From positions 744,001 to 808,000 of the forward strand of contig NZ_JACEZT010000001.1 in the NCBI RefSeq assembly GCF_014042345.1: DNA of 64,000 nucleotides. The letters are read 5' to 3'. Source of the DNA: Rugamonas brunnea. GTDB taxonomy: Bacteria; Pseudomonadota; Gammaproteobacteria; Burkholderiales; Burkholderiaceae_D. Shown in pieces: positions 1 through 7,754 of this stretch (within the stretch, counting starts at the first letter, position 1; each line of letters opens with the position of its first letter). The translations under genes and the position numbers were made by a program. The notes under the pieces are model-generated. The model made no database searches. It was not told the DNA's origin and was given only the letters and a program-made list of their open reading frames with translations.

Positions 1-377
1 GGCGCACCGCGCATTTCCTTGGGCGACATATCCCACACGGCTTTGACCAGCGAACCCAGGCCCAGCAAATCCTTGAAATCGCGCGGCGGTTCCGGCTCCT
101 TCAGGCGCGCCAGCACGTGGCCGATCTTGCGCAACTCACTAATATCTTCCGCCCCCATGCCCAGCGCCACGCGGCGCGTGGTGCCGAACAGATTACCGAG
201 CACCGGCATGCTGTGACCGGTCGGATTCTGGAACAGCAAGGCCGGTCCGCCGGCCCGCAAAGTACGGTCGCAGACCTCCGTCATCTCCAACATCGGCGAA
301 ACGGGTACGGAAACAGGCCTAAGTTCGCCTAATTGTTGAAGCTGAGAAATAAAATCTCGCAAATCCGAATATTTCAT
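1..377 (-). CDS. ubiD: UbiD decarboxylase, N-terminal part
   Basis: This is the first 125 codons of 4-hydroxy-3-polyprenylbenzoate decarboxylase; the rest lies beyond the left edge. UbiD uses prenylated FMN to decarboxylate the polyprenylated aromatic ring during ubiquinone synthesis. The protein begins [19 protein letters not shown], the characteristic UbiD start, and continues with [20 protein letters not shown], which fits the family N-terminal domain. The ATG is not preceded by a clear Shine-Dalgarno sequence. It is divergent from the lytic transglycosylase gene. The family call is firm; activity cannot be judged because the catalytic part is outside the window. Confidence 0.93.
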   Translation of the reverse strand, partial: MKYSDLRDFISQLQQLGELRPVSVPVSPMLEMTEVCDRTLRAGGPALLFQNPTGHSMPVLGNLFGTTRRVALGMGAEDISELRKIGHVLARLKEPEPPRDFKDLLGLGSLVKAVWDMSPKEMRGA

Positions 378-510
378 GACTTTTTAATTTTTTTTGACTG
401 TGAACCACATTGCTCAAAAATCCAGGACAAGTGGTTGATTTTATTGGTTTTCCGCGTAATGCAAGCAAAAAAGTAAGATTTATAAGTTATAAGAGACAAA
501 TTCGTTAGTA

Positions 511-539
511 TTGACGTGATATAAAACGGCTTCTACAAT
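511..539 (+). promoter_or_regulatory. Sigma-70 promoter for the lytic transglycosylase gene
   Basis: TTGACG at 511-516 and TACAAT at 534-539 are separated by exactly 17 bases, close to the sigma-70 consensus. Transcription would start near 546, leaving about 300 bases of leader before the preferred start codon at 850. Confidence 0.7.
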
Positions 540-849
540 TTGCCCTACTTGATGAGGACACGGCCCGATGGCCCAAATAAGTTGTCACTCATTCATTCAC
601 GGAGTCGGGGCTCCACATGACATTTTAAGGAGTGTTTTCAAAAGGCGTCTGCCTTACCCCCGAAAAAAGTTGTATTGCCACTGATTGAATACCACAGGGA
701 AAGATCAGCTCAAGCAAGCAATGACGGCGTCCAACGCGCGCTCCCAGCGGCGACGGACGAGGCTATTTCTGATGCACGGCATTAGCGATTCCATAGCTGC
801 GTTCAGCGCGGCGGGGGAGCGCTCGTTACGGACATTTCAGGGGATTTCT
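540..849 (+). other. Long untranslated leader of the lytic transglycosylase gene
   Basis: This stretch holds no gene I can support. The reading frame of the transglycosylase is open upstream to a TTG at 685 and an ATG at 721, but neither has a well placed ribosome binding site, whereas AGGGGA lies just before the ATG at 850. It contains a short hairpin (GGAGTCGGGGCTCC, 600-613). I recognise no known riboswitch. The leader could instead code for an N-terminal extension of up to 55 residues. Confidence 0.4.
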
Positions 850-1758
850 ATGACTAATCGTTTTAGCGCGGCAACGAAGATTGCCCGACAACTGGCCAGC
901 CAGCCAGCCGCGTGGTTCGCCACGACGCGCGTATCGGCACGTGGTGTGCTCACGACAGCACAACACACCTTGACTGTATTAGGTATCTCGGCCCTGGTGG
1001 TCGTCGCTGTACTGTTCGCACGTCCTGAACTGGCCAAGCAACTGAGCCAGAGCTTCCTGCAAGAACCGGCTCCCGAAGTGGCCGCCGTGACCGCCCCACC
1101 GCTGTCCGAACTGATGGAAGTGCCGGCTACCGCTCCCGTGGTCAACAATGCGCCGCTGACGGCCGAGGAAAAGGCCCTGCTGGGCACGAAGAAGCAACAA
1201 CAATGGGTGACGTCCTGGCTGTCCAAGCGCTATCGCGTGGCCGGCGACGCCGCCAACATGCTGGTCTCGACCGCTTACCTGACGGCCCGTGAAATCAAGC
1301 TGGACCCGCTGCTGATCCTGGCCGTGATGGCCATCGAATCGGGCCTGAACCCGTTCGCGGAAAGCCCGGTCGGCGCGCAAGGCCTGATGCAAGTGATGTC
1401 GAAAGTGCACCACGACAAGTTCCAGGAGATGGGCGGCGTGCAGGCGGCGCTGAACCCAGTGGCCAACATCCGCGTCGGCTCGCTGATCCTGAAGGATTAC
1501 GTGACCCGTGGCGGCTCGGTGGAAGCCGGCCTGAAGACCTATGTGGGCGCCGCCGCGTTCGAAACGGATGATGGCTACGGTTCGCGCGTCCTGGCCGAAT
1601 ACAACCGCTTGAAGCAGGTTTCGGCCGGCAAGAAAGTGCCGATCACCACGCCGATGATGGCCGCAGCTCCCGCGCCCGCGCCTGCTGTCCAGAAAGACCC
1701 TGCCGTGGCCAGCAACGACAAGATCGGCAAGGCCGACACGCAGATCGCCGGCCTGTAA
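850..1758 (+). CDS. Membrane-anchored lytic transglycosylase (SLT domain)
   Basis: This is a peptidoglycan-cleaving lytic transglycosylase of the Slt/MltE fold, about 302 residues. A single membrane segment at about 41-57 (LTVLGISALVVVAVLF) would anchor it in the inner membrane with the catalytic domain in the periplasm. The SLT domain shows the catalytic glutamate in AIESGLNP (about Glu163), the GAQGLMQVM motif (175-183) and the NIRVGSLIL motif. The C-terminus is rich in Ala and Pro. I chose ATG 850 because AGGGGA precedes it at good spacing; in-frame starts at 721 and 685 would add basic residues. It stands alone with its own promoter and terminator, so a housekeeping wall-remodelling role is likely but not shown. 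Confidence 0.85.
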   Translation: MTNRFSAATKIARQLASQPAAWFATTRVSARGVLTTAQHTLTVLGISALVVVAVLFARPELAKQLSQSFLQEPAPEVAAVTAPPLSELMEVPATAPVVNNAPLTAEEKALLGTKKQQQWVTSWLSKRYRVAGDAANMLVSTAYLTAREIKLDPLLILAVMAIESGLNPFAESPVGAQGLMQVMSKVHHDKFQEMGGVQAALNPVANIRVGSLILKDYVTRGGSVEAGLKTYVGAAAFETDDGYGSRVLAEYNRLKQVSAGKKVPITTPMMAAAPAPAPAVQKDPAVASNDKIGKADTQIAGL

Positions 1759-1783
1759 GCGCCCGCCCTGCCCCGCAGTATCC

Positions 1784-1809
1784 GAAGCCACCGTTCAGGT
1801 GGCTTTTTT
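1784..1809 (+). terminator. Rho-independent terminator after the lytic transglycosylase gene
   Basis: An 8-bp stem (AAGCCACC with GGTGGCTT) around a 5-base loop is followed by a run of six T. Confidence 0.85.
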
Positions 1810-1829
1810 ACGTCCCGATTTACGTCATG

Positions 1830-1862
1830 AAAAAAGCCACCGCAGGTCGCCCTGGGGTGGCT
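1830..1862 (-). terminator. Rho-independent terminator after nusB
   Basis: On the minus strand AGCCACC and GGTGGCT form a 7-bp stem followed by TTTTTT, 29 bases after the nusB stop. Its stem repeats that of the convergent terminator at 1784-1809, so the two form a back-to-back pair. Confidence 0.8.
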
Positions 1863-1890
1863 TCTTGGCTGGCGGGCTGGCCCGTGCCGC

Positions 1891-2364
1891 TTAGCGCTTC
1901 TTGTCCGCCGCCGCCACTTCGTCGGGACGGATCTTGGCGGCCAGCTTGTCCAGCACGCCGTTCACATACTTGTGGCCATCGATGCCGCCGAACGATTTGG
2001 TCAGCTCCACCGCTTCGTTGATCACGACACGGTACGGAATTTCCAGGTTGTTCTTCAGCTCGAACGCGCCGATCAGCAGCACGGCGTGCTCCACGGGCGA
2101 CAGCTCGGCGATGCCGCGGTCGACCAGCGGTGCGAACGTGTCGCGCAGCGCCACGGAATCCTTGATCGCGCCATACAGCAAGGCGCTGAAATGGTCGCCG
2201 TCGGCCTTGTCGAAGCCGTGCGCGCCACGGATGTTGTTGACCACGGTGGTCGCGTCTTCATTGTTCAGCAGCCACTGATACAAACCCTGCAACGCAAACT
2301 CGCGCGCGCGGTGGCGCGGCGTACGATTCTTGCTGGGGTTGGCGTGCAAAGTTTTCTCTGTCAT
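1891..2364 (-). CDS. nusB: Transcription antitermination factor NusB
   Basis: NusB binds boxA RNA together with ribosomal protein S10 (NusE) and supports antitermination on rRNA operons. The 157 residues are normal length. The basic N-terminus (TPRHRAREFALQGLYQWL) is the boxA-binding region, and EIPYRVVINEAVELTKSFGG with HKYVNGVLDKL is the family signature. It is the last gene of ribBA-ribH-nusB, 85 bases after ribH, an arrangement common in proteobacteria. A terminator follows. Confidence 0.98.
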   Translation of the reverse strand: MTEKTLHANPSKNRTPRHRAREFALQGLYQWLLNNEDATTVVNNIRGAHGFDKADGDHFSALLYGAIKDSVALRDTFAPLVDRGIAELSPVEHAVLLIGAFELKNNLEIPYRVVINEAVELTKSFGGIDGHKYVNGVLDKLAAKIRPDEVAAADKKR

Positions 2365-2449
2365 GGTTTCCTACCTGTTCTCATTGCTTACACTACAAAC
2401 TACACATGCGGCCGCCGCGCCCGCTCGTGGCAGGCGCGGCATGCCGTTC

Positions 2450-2938
2450 TTACTCTTCGTCGTCGCCGTCCTGGTTCAGTTCTTCCAGCGCGATGGCGAG
2501 ATTGGCCATCTCGACGGCCACGCGGGCAGCGTCGGCGCCCTTGACGGCCATCCGCACTTCGGCCTGCTCGTCGTTCTCGGTGGTCAGCACGGCGTTGGCG
2601 ATGGGGATGCCATAGTCCAGGCCGATGCGCGTGATGCCGGCGCCCGATTCATTCGACACCAGTTCGAAGTGGTAGGTTTCGCCACGGATCACGGCGCCCA
2701 GCGCGATCAACGCGTCGAACTGCTGCGATTCCGCCATCTTTTGCAGGATCAGCGGGATTTCCAGCGCGCCCGGCACGGTCACGTGCAGCACGTCTTCATC
2801 GGCGACGCCCAGGTGCTTGAGCTCGGCCAGGCAGGCCGACAGCAGGCCGTGGCACACGTCCTCGTTGAAACGGGCCTGGACGATACCGACGCGCAAACCG
2901 TCGCCGGACATATTGGTTTCGTAGCTACCTACGGTCAT
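2450..2938 (-). CDS. ribH: 6,7-dimethyl-8-ribityllumazine synthase
   Basis: RibH condenses 5-amino-6-ribitylaminouracil with 3,4-dihydroxy-2-butanone 4-phosphate to make lumazine, the penultimate step of riboflavin synthesis, usually as a 60-mer or decamer in the cytoplasm. The 162-residue protein shows [17 protein letters not shown] at the N-terminus, VPGALEIPL, and the substrate-binding [18 protein letters not shown]. It starts at an ATG with AGAGG upstream and lies 40 bases after ribBA. The acidic tail ([11 protein letters not shown]) is slightly longer than in many homologues. Confidence 0.97.
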   Translation of the reverse strand: MTVGSYETNMSGDGLRVGIVQARFNEDVCHGLLSACLAELKHLGVADEDVLHVTVPGALEIPLILQKMAESQQFDALIALGAVIRGETYHFELVSNESGAGITRIGLDYGIPIANAVLTTENDEQAEVRMAVKGADAARVAVEMANLAIALEELNQDGDDEE

Positions 2939-2978
2939 GGCATACCTCTTCTTGATGTGGGGTGATCTATCTTGGGTG

Positions 2979-4091
2979 TTATTGCTGCGGCTTGGTCATG
3001 TAGCCCGTCACTTCCAGGTTGAAGCCGGTCATCGACGGCATCTTGCGCGGGCTGGCCAGCAACTGCATCTTGCACACGCCGAGCTCACGCAGGATCTGCG
3101 CGCCGATACCGTAGCTGCGCAGGTCCATGCTGGCGGCGCGGCCTTTCGGTTTGGATTCCGGCTGGTCCAGCGCGGCGAACTGGGCGAACAGCTGGTCGGC
3201 CGTTTCCTCGCAGTTCAGCAGCACGATCACGCCGCGGTCTGCGGCCTTGATGGCGGCCAGCGAGGACGTGATATTCCACGAGTGGGTGGTCGCTTCCGAT
3301 TCCAGCAGGTCCAGGATGGACACCGGCTGGTGCACGCGCACCAGCGCTTCCTTGCCCGGGCCCATTTCGCCATGCACCAGCGCCAGGTGGGCCGAACCGC
3401 TCGGCTTGTCGCGGAAGGCGATCATGCGGAACGAACCCTGGGCCGTGTGCAGCGGACGCTCGGCGATGCGCTCGACCAGGCTTTCGTTCTGGCTGCGGTA
3501 GTGGATCAGGTCGGCGATGGTGCCGATCTTCAGGCCGTGTTCCTTGGCGAATTCCAGCAGGTCCGGCAGGCGCGCCATGGTGCCGTCGTCCTTCATGATC
3601 TCGCAGATCACGGAGGCCGGGGTCAGACCGGCCATGGCCGTCAGGTCGCAACCGGCTTCCGTATGGCCGGCGCGCATCAGCACGCCGCCCTTTTGCGCTT
3701 TCAGCGGGAAGATGTGGCCAGGCTGCACGATGTCGGCCGGCGTGGTGTCCTTGGCCACCGCCACCTGGATGGTCTTGGCGCGGTCGGCGGCGGAAATGCC
3801 GGTCGTCACGCCTTCGGCCGCTTCGATCGAGACGGTGAAGTTGGTGCCGAAGGCGGTGCCGTTGCGGGTCGACATCATCGACAGGTTCAACTGGTCGCAG
3901 CGTTCTTCGGTCAGGGTCAGGCAGACCAGGCCGCGCGCGTGCTTGACCATGAAATTGATCGCTTCGGGCGTGACGAAATCGGCGGCGAGCACCAGGTCGC
4001 CCTCGTTTTCGCGGTCTTCTTCATCCACCAATATCACCATGCGGCCAGCGCGCAGTTCGGCGACGATTTCTTCGGTGCTGGAAATTGACAT
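2979..4091 (-). CDS. ribBA: 3,4-dihydroxy-2-butanone-4-phosphate synthase with degenerate GTP cyclohydrolase II domain (RibBA/RibBX type)
   Basis: The N-terminal half (about 1-205) is DHBP synthase, which makes the four-carbon unit for lumazine from ribulose 5-phosphate. It has the metal and substrate motifs [10 protein letters not shown] (23-32) and [10 protein letters not shown] (141-150). The C-terminal half (about 206-370) has the GTP cyclohydrolase II fold, including [13 protein letters not shown] and [14 protein letters not shown]. However, the zinc-binding cysteines expected after the VRVH motif are missing: residues 251-272 contain none. The cyclohydrolase step is therefore probably not done by this domain, as reported for RibBX-type proteins in other proteobacteria. 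A separate ribA should exist elsewhere. AAGGA precedes the ATG. No FMN riboswitch is visible upstream. Confidence 0.95.
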   Translation of the reverse strand: MSISSTEEIVAELRAGRMVILVDEEDRENEGDLVLAADFVTPEAINFMVKHARGLVCLTLTEERCDQLNLSMMSTRNGTAFGTNFTVSIEAAEGVTTGISAADRAKTIQVAVAKDTTPADIVQPGHIFPLKAQKGGVLMRAGHTEAGCDLTAMAGLTPASVICEIMKDDGTMARLPDLLEFAKEHGLKIGTIADLIHYRSQNESLVERIAERPLHTAQGSFRMIAFRDKPSGSAHLALVHGEMGPGKEALVRVHQPVSILDLLESEATTHSWNITSSLAAIKAADRGVIVLLNCEETADQLFAQFAALDQPESKPKGRAASMDLRSYGIGAQILRELGVCKMQLLASPRKMPSMTGFNLEVTGYMTKPQQ

Positions 4092-4230
4092 TTTTAATCC
4101 TTAGTAGCTGAGCAAGAACTTTTCTTAACCTGCTATTTTAAAGGATTTTGGCCCCGCCCATCCGCGAAACCTGGCTTTTATCCCGCTACAGTCCGGCATT
4201 TCGCCGTTTTCGGCCCGTATTTCCCGGCCA

Positions 4231-4584
4231 TTACACCAGCACCTGACGGGTCTGGCGCAAAAACGCGTGCACCTGGGCCTCAATGGCGGGCTCCACCATG
4301 GCCTGCGGCCGCCTTCCATGCGGACAAGGCAGGCTGGGCGTCGTGCCGAACAGGCGGCAGATCAGCGGCCGTTCCTCGTAGGCGCCGCAGCCCGACGGCT
4401 GCAAGTGCGGACAACTCCAGTCCGCCAGCGCCTGCTCGCGCTGCGCGGCACTGCGCTCGGGCAGGCGCGCCAGTTCCTCGCTGGACGCAGTAACCGGGCC
4501 GCAGCAGTCGTGACAGCCCGGCACGCATTCGAAGGCCGGGATGCGGCGGCGCAGGAAACGCAATTGGTAGACGCGGTCGCTCAT
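4231..4584 (-). CDS. YkgJ-family cysteine cluster protein
   Basis: This small cytoplasmic protein (about 117 residues) has a conserved cysteine cluster typical of the YkgJ/CxxCxxCC family, thought to bind zinc or an iron-sulphur cluster; its function is unknown. Visible motifs are CVPGCHDCC near the N-terminus and, further on, SCPHLQPSGCGAYEERPLIC followed by RLFG. I chose ATG 4584 over a TTG four codons upstream. It is divergent from the spermidine-synthase-like gene, with a perfect inverted repeat between them, and lies 139 bases upstream of ribBA on the same strand. Confidence 0.8.
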   Translation of the reverse strand: MSDRVYQLRFLRRRIPAFECVPGCHDCCGPVTASSEELARLPERSAAQREQALADWSCPHLQPSGCGAYEERPLICRLFGTTPSLPCPHGRRPQAMVEPAIEAQVHAFLRQTRQVLV

Positions 4585-4605
4585 GGCAGGCGGCAATCGG
4601 AAAAC

Positions 4606-4624
4606 ATTATCATCCTATGATAAT
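4606..4624. promoter_or_regulatory. Perfect inverted repeat between divergent genes (putative operator)
   Basis: ATTATCA and TGATAAT are perfect 7-base inverted repeats around a 5-base spacer. They lie between the start of the cysteine-cluster gene and the spermidine-synthase-like gene, where a regulator could control both. The half-sites resemble Fur half-sites but in the opposite order and with a longer spacer, so I do not call a Fur box. Confidence 0.4.
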
Positions 4625-4696
4625 AGAAGCATCATGAAAAGCAGGTAAAATACTACCCCGACGACCATCAGGGCGGCCTGCCGAAGTACCCCGACC

Positions 4697-5560
4697 ATGC
4701 AGAATCCACAGCGCGACGACGAAATCACCCTCCCACCCCGCTTCGAAGACGTAATCGCCGACAGCGGCGGCTTGCCGTTCACTTTCGATTACGGCGACAT
4801 GCGCACGCTGCACTTCGACGAGCGCTTCATCCAGAGCGCCATGCGCATCTCCCAGCCCGACGAACTGCTGCTGAGCTACACGCGCGCCATGATGGGCTTC
4901 CTGCTGTTCCAGCCGCAACCGCGCCACATCCTCATGATAGGCCTGGGCGGCGGTTCACTGGCCAAATATTGCTACCGCCACCTGCCGGACAGCCGCATCA
5001 CCGTGGTGGAACTGGACCCGGCCATTATCGCCCTGCGCAGCCGTTTCCACGTGCCCGATAACGATGCGCGCTTCCAGGTGGTGCAGGCCGACGCCGTCGA
5101 CTACGTGGCCACGCTGGGCGAGCCGGTCAACATCATCGTGCACGACGGCTACGGCCCGGACGGCCTGCCCGCGCCGCTCAGCAGCACACCGTTCTACCGC
5201 CAGTGCCGCAAGGCGCTCGCGCCGGGCGGTGTGCTGGTGTCCAACCTGTGGGGAGAAGACCTGGACTTGCTGCCCGCCATGCAGCGGCTGCACAGCGTGT
5301 TCGACGCCCAGTTATGGTGGTGCAACGCCCAGTATTGCCTGAACCGCATCGTGTTCTCGTGCAAGGAATTCGACGCCGACGCCTTCCAGTCCACGCTGAC
5401 CCAGCGCGCCGTGCGCCAGGAGTTGCGGCATGGCGAACTGGGCCTGTGCCAACTGGCGCAGAGCCTGTCCACTTCGGCCGGCCGCAGCCAGGCCGATTTC
5501 GAGGCCATCGCCGGCAACGATATGTACGCCGCCTACATGGGCGAGCACGCCGCCGGCTGA
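4697..5560 (+). CDS. Spermidine synthase-like methyltransferase-fold protein
   Basis: The 287-residue protein has the Rossmann fold of polyamine aminopropyltransferases and class I methyltransferases. The nucleotide-binding loop is ILMIGLGGGSLAKYC, followed by ITVVELDPAIIALR, whose acidic residues would bind the cosubstrate ribose, and VQADAVDYV. HDGYGPDGLP occupies the active-site position where SpeE has its catalytic aspartates (D-x-x-D-like). There is no N-terminal tetramerisation beta domain of standard SpeE, so a role other than spermidine synthesis is quite possible. A paralogue sits head to tail against it, ending 16 bases away. Family assignment is firm; substrate is unknown. Confidence 0.75.
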   Translation: MQNPQRDDEITLPPRFEDVIADSGGLPFTFDYGDMRTLHFDERFIQSAMRISQPDELLLSYTRAMMGFLLFQPQPRHILMIGLGGGSLAKYCYRHLPDSRITVVELDPAIIALRSRFHVPDNDARFQVVQADAVDYVATLGEPVNIIVHDGYGPDGLPAPLSSTPFYRQCRKALAPGGVLVSNLWGEDLDLLPAMQRLHSVFDAQLWWCNAQYCLNRIVFSCKEFDADAFQSTLTQRAVRQELRHGELGLCQLAQSLSTSAGRSQADFEAIAGNDMYAAYMGEHAAG

Positions 5561-5576
5561 ACTGCCGGCCCTTCCA

Positions 5577-6350
5577 TCAGCGGCGCCGGCCAGCCCAGGC
5601 CACCACCGCGCGCGCCAGCAGCCGGTTCAGCGGCGCGCTCAGGCCGCGCGTGGCCGCCACCAGCCGCCGCATCAGCACTGCCCGGCCCGGCATCCACGAC
5701 GGCAGTGGCGACCGCGGCGCCGGCGCCTTGACGGCGAACTTGACCCGGTTGCCATACGACATACCCCGGAAGCCGCACACGCGGCCGTCGAACGCGGCGC
5801 GCAGCCGGCGCAGCACGCCGGGGAAATCGCGGTCGTTGGCATGCAGATTGGCCACCAGCACGCCGCCCGGCCGCAAGGCCCGCAGGCAACTGGCGTAAAA
5901 CGCCGCGCTGCCCAGCGCCGGCGGCATGCCGTTCACGTCATAGCCATCGACCACCAGCACGTCGAATTGCGCCGCATGGGTGGCGATCACGTCCACCGCG
6001 TCGCCCTGTACGACGCGAAAGCGCGGGCCGTCCGGCGGCACGGCGAACTGGTCGCGCACGGCGATCACTTCGGGATCGAGTTCGACCACTGTCACGTCGG
6101 CCTCGGGCAGATGGTGATGGCAGAACTTGGCCAGCGAACCGCCACCCAGCCCCACCATGAGGATGCTGCGCGGACGCGGCACGAACAGCAGGAAGCACAT
6201 CATGGCGCGCGTGTAAGCCAGCGTCAGCGCGTGCGGGCGCGATAGCAGCATTTCACTCTGGATGGCGCCGTCGCCAAACAACAAGGTGCGGGTGTCGCCA
6301 TCGGTCAGGACGATGGGCTTGCGGCGCGGCGGGACAACTGGCTGGGACAT
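5577..6350 (-). CDS. Second spermidine synthase-like protein (convergent paralogue)
   Basis: About 257 residues with the same fold and motifs as the neighbour: ILMVGLGGGSLAKFCHHHLP, VTVVELDPEVIAVRDQF, VVQGDAVDV and VVDGYDVNGMPPALG. It shares the LAYTRAMMCFLLF stretch preceding the loop with its neighbour (LSYTRAMMGFLLF), so the two are clear paralogues. The C-terminus is basic and Ala/Arg-rich (LLARAVVAWAGRRR). I chose ATG 6350; an in-frame TTG at 6371 would add 7 residues. A TATAAT-like box on the minus strand (6389-6394) lies just upstream. Substrate unknown. Confidence 0.72.
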   Translation of the reverse strand: MSQPVVPPRRKPIVLTDGDTRTLLFGDGAIQSEMLLSRPHALTLAYTRAMMCFLLFVPRPRSILMVGLGGGSLAKFCHHHLPEADVTVVELDPEVIAVRDQFAVPPDGPRFRVVQGDAVDVIATHAAQFDVLVVDGYDVNGMPPALGSAAFYASCLRALRPGGVLVANLHANDRDFPGVLRRLRAAFDGRVCGFRGMSYGNRVKFAVKAPAPRSPLPSWMPGRAVLMRRLVAATRGLSAPLNRLLARAVVAWAGRRR

Positions 6351-6427
6351 GGGAGGCAATGCGGTTGTCAAATCAAATTACAACAGCATTATAATGAAAT
6401 TACCCTACCAACCTGCATTTTTGCCGC

Positions 6428-7195
6428 TCAGGCATGTTTGCGGAAGCGCCGCCAGCGCACCACCACATCGTCCATCACTGGGATGATGGCCAGCGCCAGC
6501 AGCAGCGCCGACAATGGCACGGTGGAGGCGAAACCGATGTGCTTGAAGCCCAGCGCGCCCACCACGCCGCCCACGAAAAACATGCTCAGCAAGGCGATGA
6601 GCAGCTTGAGCCGGTCGCGGTTGGCCATCACCTTGGGCTGCGCCGTGTGGTCGTGCTCCATGTTCCAGTAGACCAGCTTGCCCAGCTCGATGCCCAGGTC
6701 CGTCACCAGGCCGGTGACGTGGGTGGTGCGGATCTCGGACTTGGAAATCTTGGTGATGATGGCGTTCTGCAGCCCCATGATGTAGCACAGCAGCATGACG
6801 GTGACGGGCACGAACAGCCCCATGCGCAGGGACAGGTTGGCGCCGAGCAAACCGAAGCACAGCAGCAAGGCCGCCTCCAGCAGCAGCGACAAGGCGTATT
6901 CGCTGTGCAGATGCTGGCGCCGCGCCCAGTTGATCAGAATGGCCGAGCTGGCCGCGCCGGACAGGAAGGAGACGATGGCGCCCAAGCCAGACAGGGCCAA
7001 TGTCACGTTGCCCATCGCCAGATCGTCCGCCATCGACGACACCACGCCCGTCATGTGCGACGTGTAGCGGCGCACGGCGAGGAAGCCGCCCGCGTTGGTG
7101 GCGCCCGCCACAAACGTCAACACCAGCCCCAGCAGCTGGTTCGCCTCGGTGGTGCGTTTGCGGCCGGACAGGCGGCGCAGAAACAGGATGGCCAT
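6428..7195 (-). CDS. YoaK/DUF1275 family membrane protein
   Basis: A 255-residue inner-membrane protein of the DUF1275 (YoaK) family, function unknown. It has about six hydrophobic segments, beginning with LLGLVLTFVAGATNAGGFLA. The family signature is visible in FVAGATNAGGFLAVRRYTSH, then MTGVVSSMADDL and NAIITKISKSEIRTTHVTG. The duplicated T-H-M/V-TG motifs are typical of the family. It reads towards the spermidine-synthase-like gene, with 77 bases between them. No partner suggests its role. Confidence 0.85.
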   Translation of the reverse strand: MAILFLRRLSGRKRTTEANQLLGLVLTFVAGATNAGGFLAVRRYTSHMTGVVSSMADDLAMGNVTLALSGLGAIVSFLSGAASSAILINWARRQHLHSEYALSLLLEAALLLCFGLLGANLSLRMGLFVPVTVMLLCYIMGLQNAIITKISKSEIRTTHVTGLVTDLGIELGKLVYWNMEHDHTAQPKVMANRDRLKLLIALLSMFFVGGVVGALGFKHIGFASTVPLSALLLALAIIPVMDDVVVRWRRFRKHA

Positions 7196-7445
7196 AATCG
7201 ATCGTCAATGTTGCGCTGTCGGCCAGGCCGCAGCTTGTAACCCAACAGGAACAACATACGTCATCTGAGGCCAACTTGCCGGGAAAACCACCGGGTGTGG
7301 CGTCCACGCCTCAAAAACACGCACACTGCATGCACATGATATTAACATCTAACCCGAGTAATGCGGGCCGATCCGGTGATTTCAAGAGCAGGCCGCCATT
7401 ACAATTCGATTACAATGCAGCTTTTGACTCGCCCACCTCCGCGCC

Positions 7446-7640
7446 ATGGAAACCAAATCCGCCCGCCTGACGATATTGATCGATCCAGTGAAGAAGAAAG
7501 CGTTTGAAGAATTATGCGCGGCGCAAGACCTGACGCCATCACAAGTGGTGCGCCAGCTGATTCGCGGCTACCTGGACAAGCATGGCGTGTCCTACGCCAC
7601 GAAAAGCAAGATCAAGGGCGCCCTCGTCAGCGACGACTAA
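7446..7640 (+). CDS. Small ribbon-helix-helix-like protein
   Basis: A 64-residue protein starting METKSARLTILIDPVKKKAF. A short strand (ARLTILID) followed by two helices (KKKAFEELCAAQDLTPSQVV and RQLIRGYLDKHG) is the pattern of CopG/Arc-type ribbon-helix-helix DNA-binding proteins. It has a partner on neither side, so I cannot tell whether it is an antitoxin or a solitary regulator. A palindromic hairpin follows 17 bases after its stop and may end the transcript. I see nothing else identifiable in the 250 bases upstream. Confidence 0.6.
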   Translation: METKSARLTILIDPVKKKAFEELCAAQDLTPSQVVRQLIRGYLDKHGVSYATKSKIKGALVSDD

Positions 7641-7657
7641 GCCCGCGTTTCGCGCCG

Positions 7658-7717
7658 GCCAAAAAAATGGGGGACGTAACACATTTGAGCATGTGTTACG
7701 TCCCCAATTGTTTTGGC
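7658..7717. repeat. Palindromic repeat, probable bidirectional terminator or REP-like element
   Basis: A perfect 15-bp inner stem (GGGGACGTAACACAT with ATGTGTTACGTCCCC) closes on a 6-base loop. An outer 7-bp stem (GCCAAAA with TTTTGGC) is separated by a short internal bulge. It lies between the convergent ends of the small RHH-like gene and ribE. A-rich and T-rich flanks could let it terminate in either direction. Confidence 0.75.
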
Positions 7718-7754
7718 TGCCAGGGCGCGTTGTGCCCCGGCGACAGGTGGGCGA

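Noticed and set aside
685..849. N-terminal extension of the lytic transglycosylase
   Set aside because: The TTG and ATG upstream lack ribosome binding sites, while ATG 850 has AGGGGA; kept only as an alternative.
4092..4230. FMN riboswitch upstream of ribBA
   Set aside because: None of the conserved RFN sequence blocks is present on the minus strand here, nor in the ribD leader.
4606..4624. Fur box
   Set aside because: Half-sites are in reverse order relative to the Fur consensus with a 5-base spacer.
7446..7640. Antitoxin of a toxin-antitoxin pair
   Set aside because: No toxin-sized gene is adjacent on the same strand.
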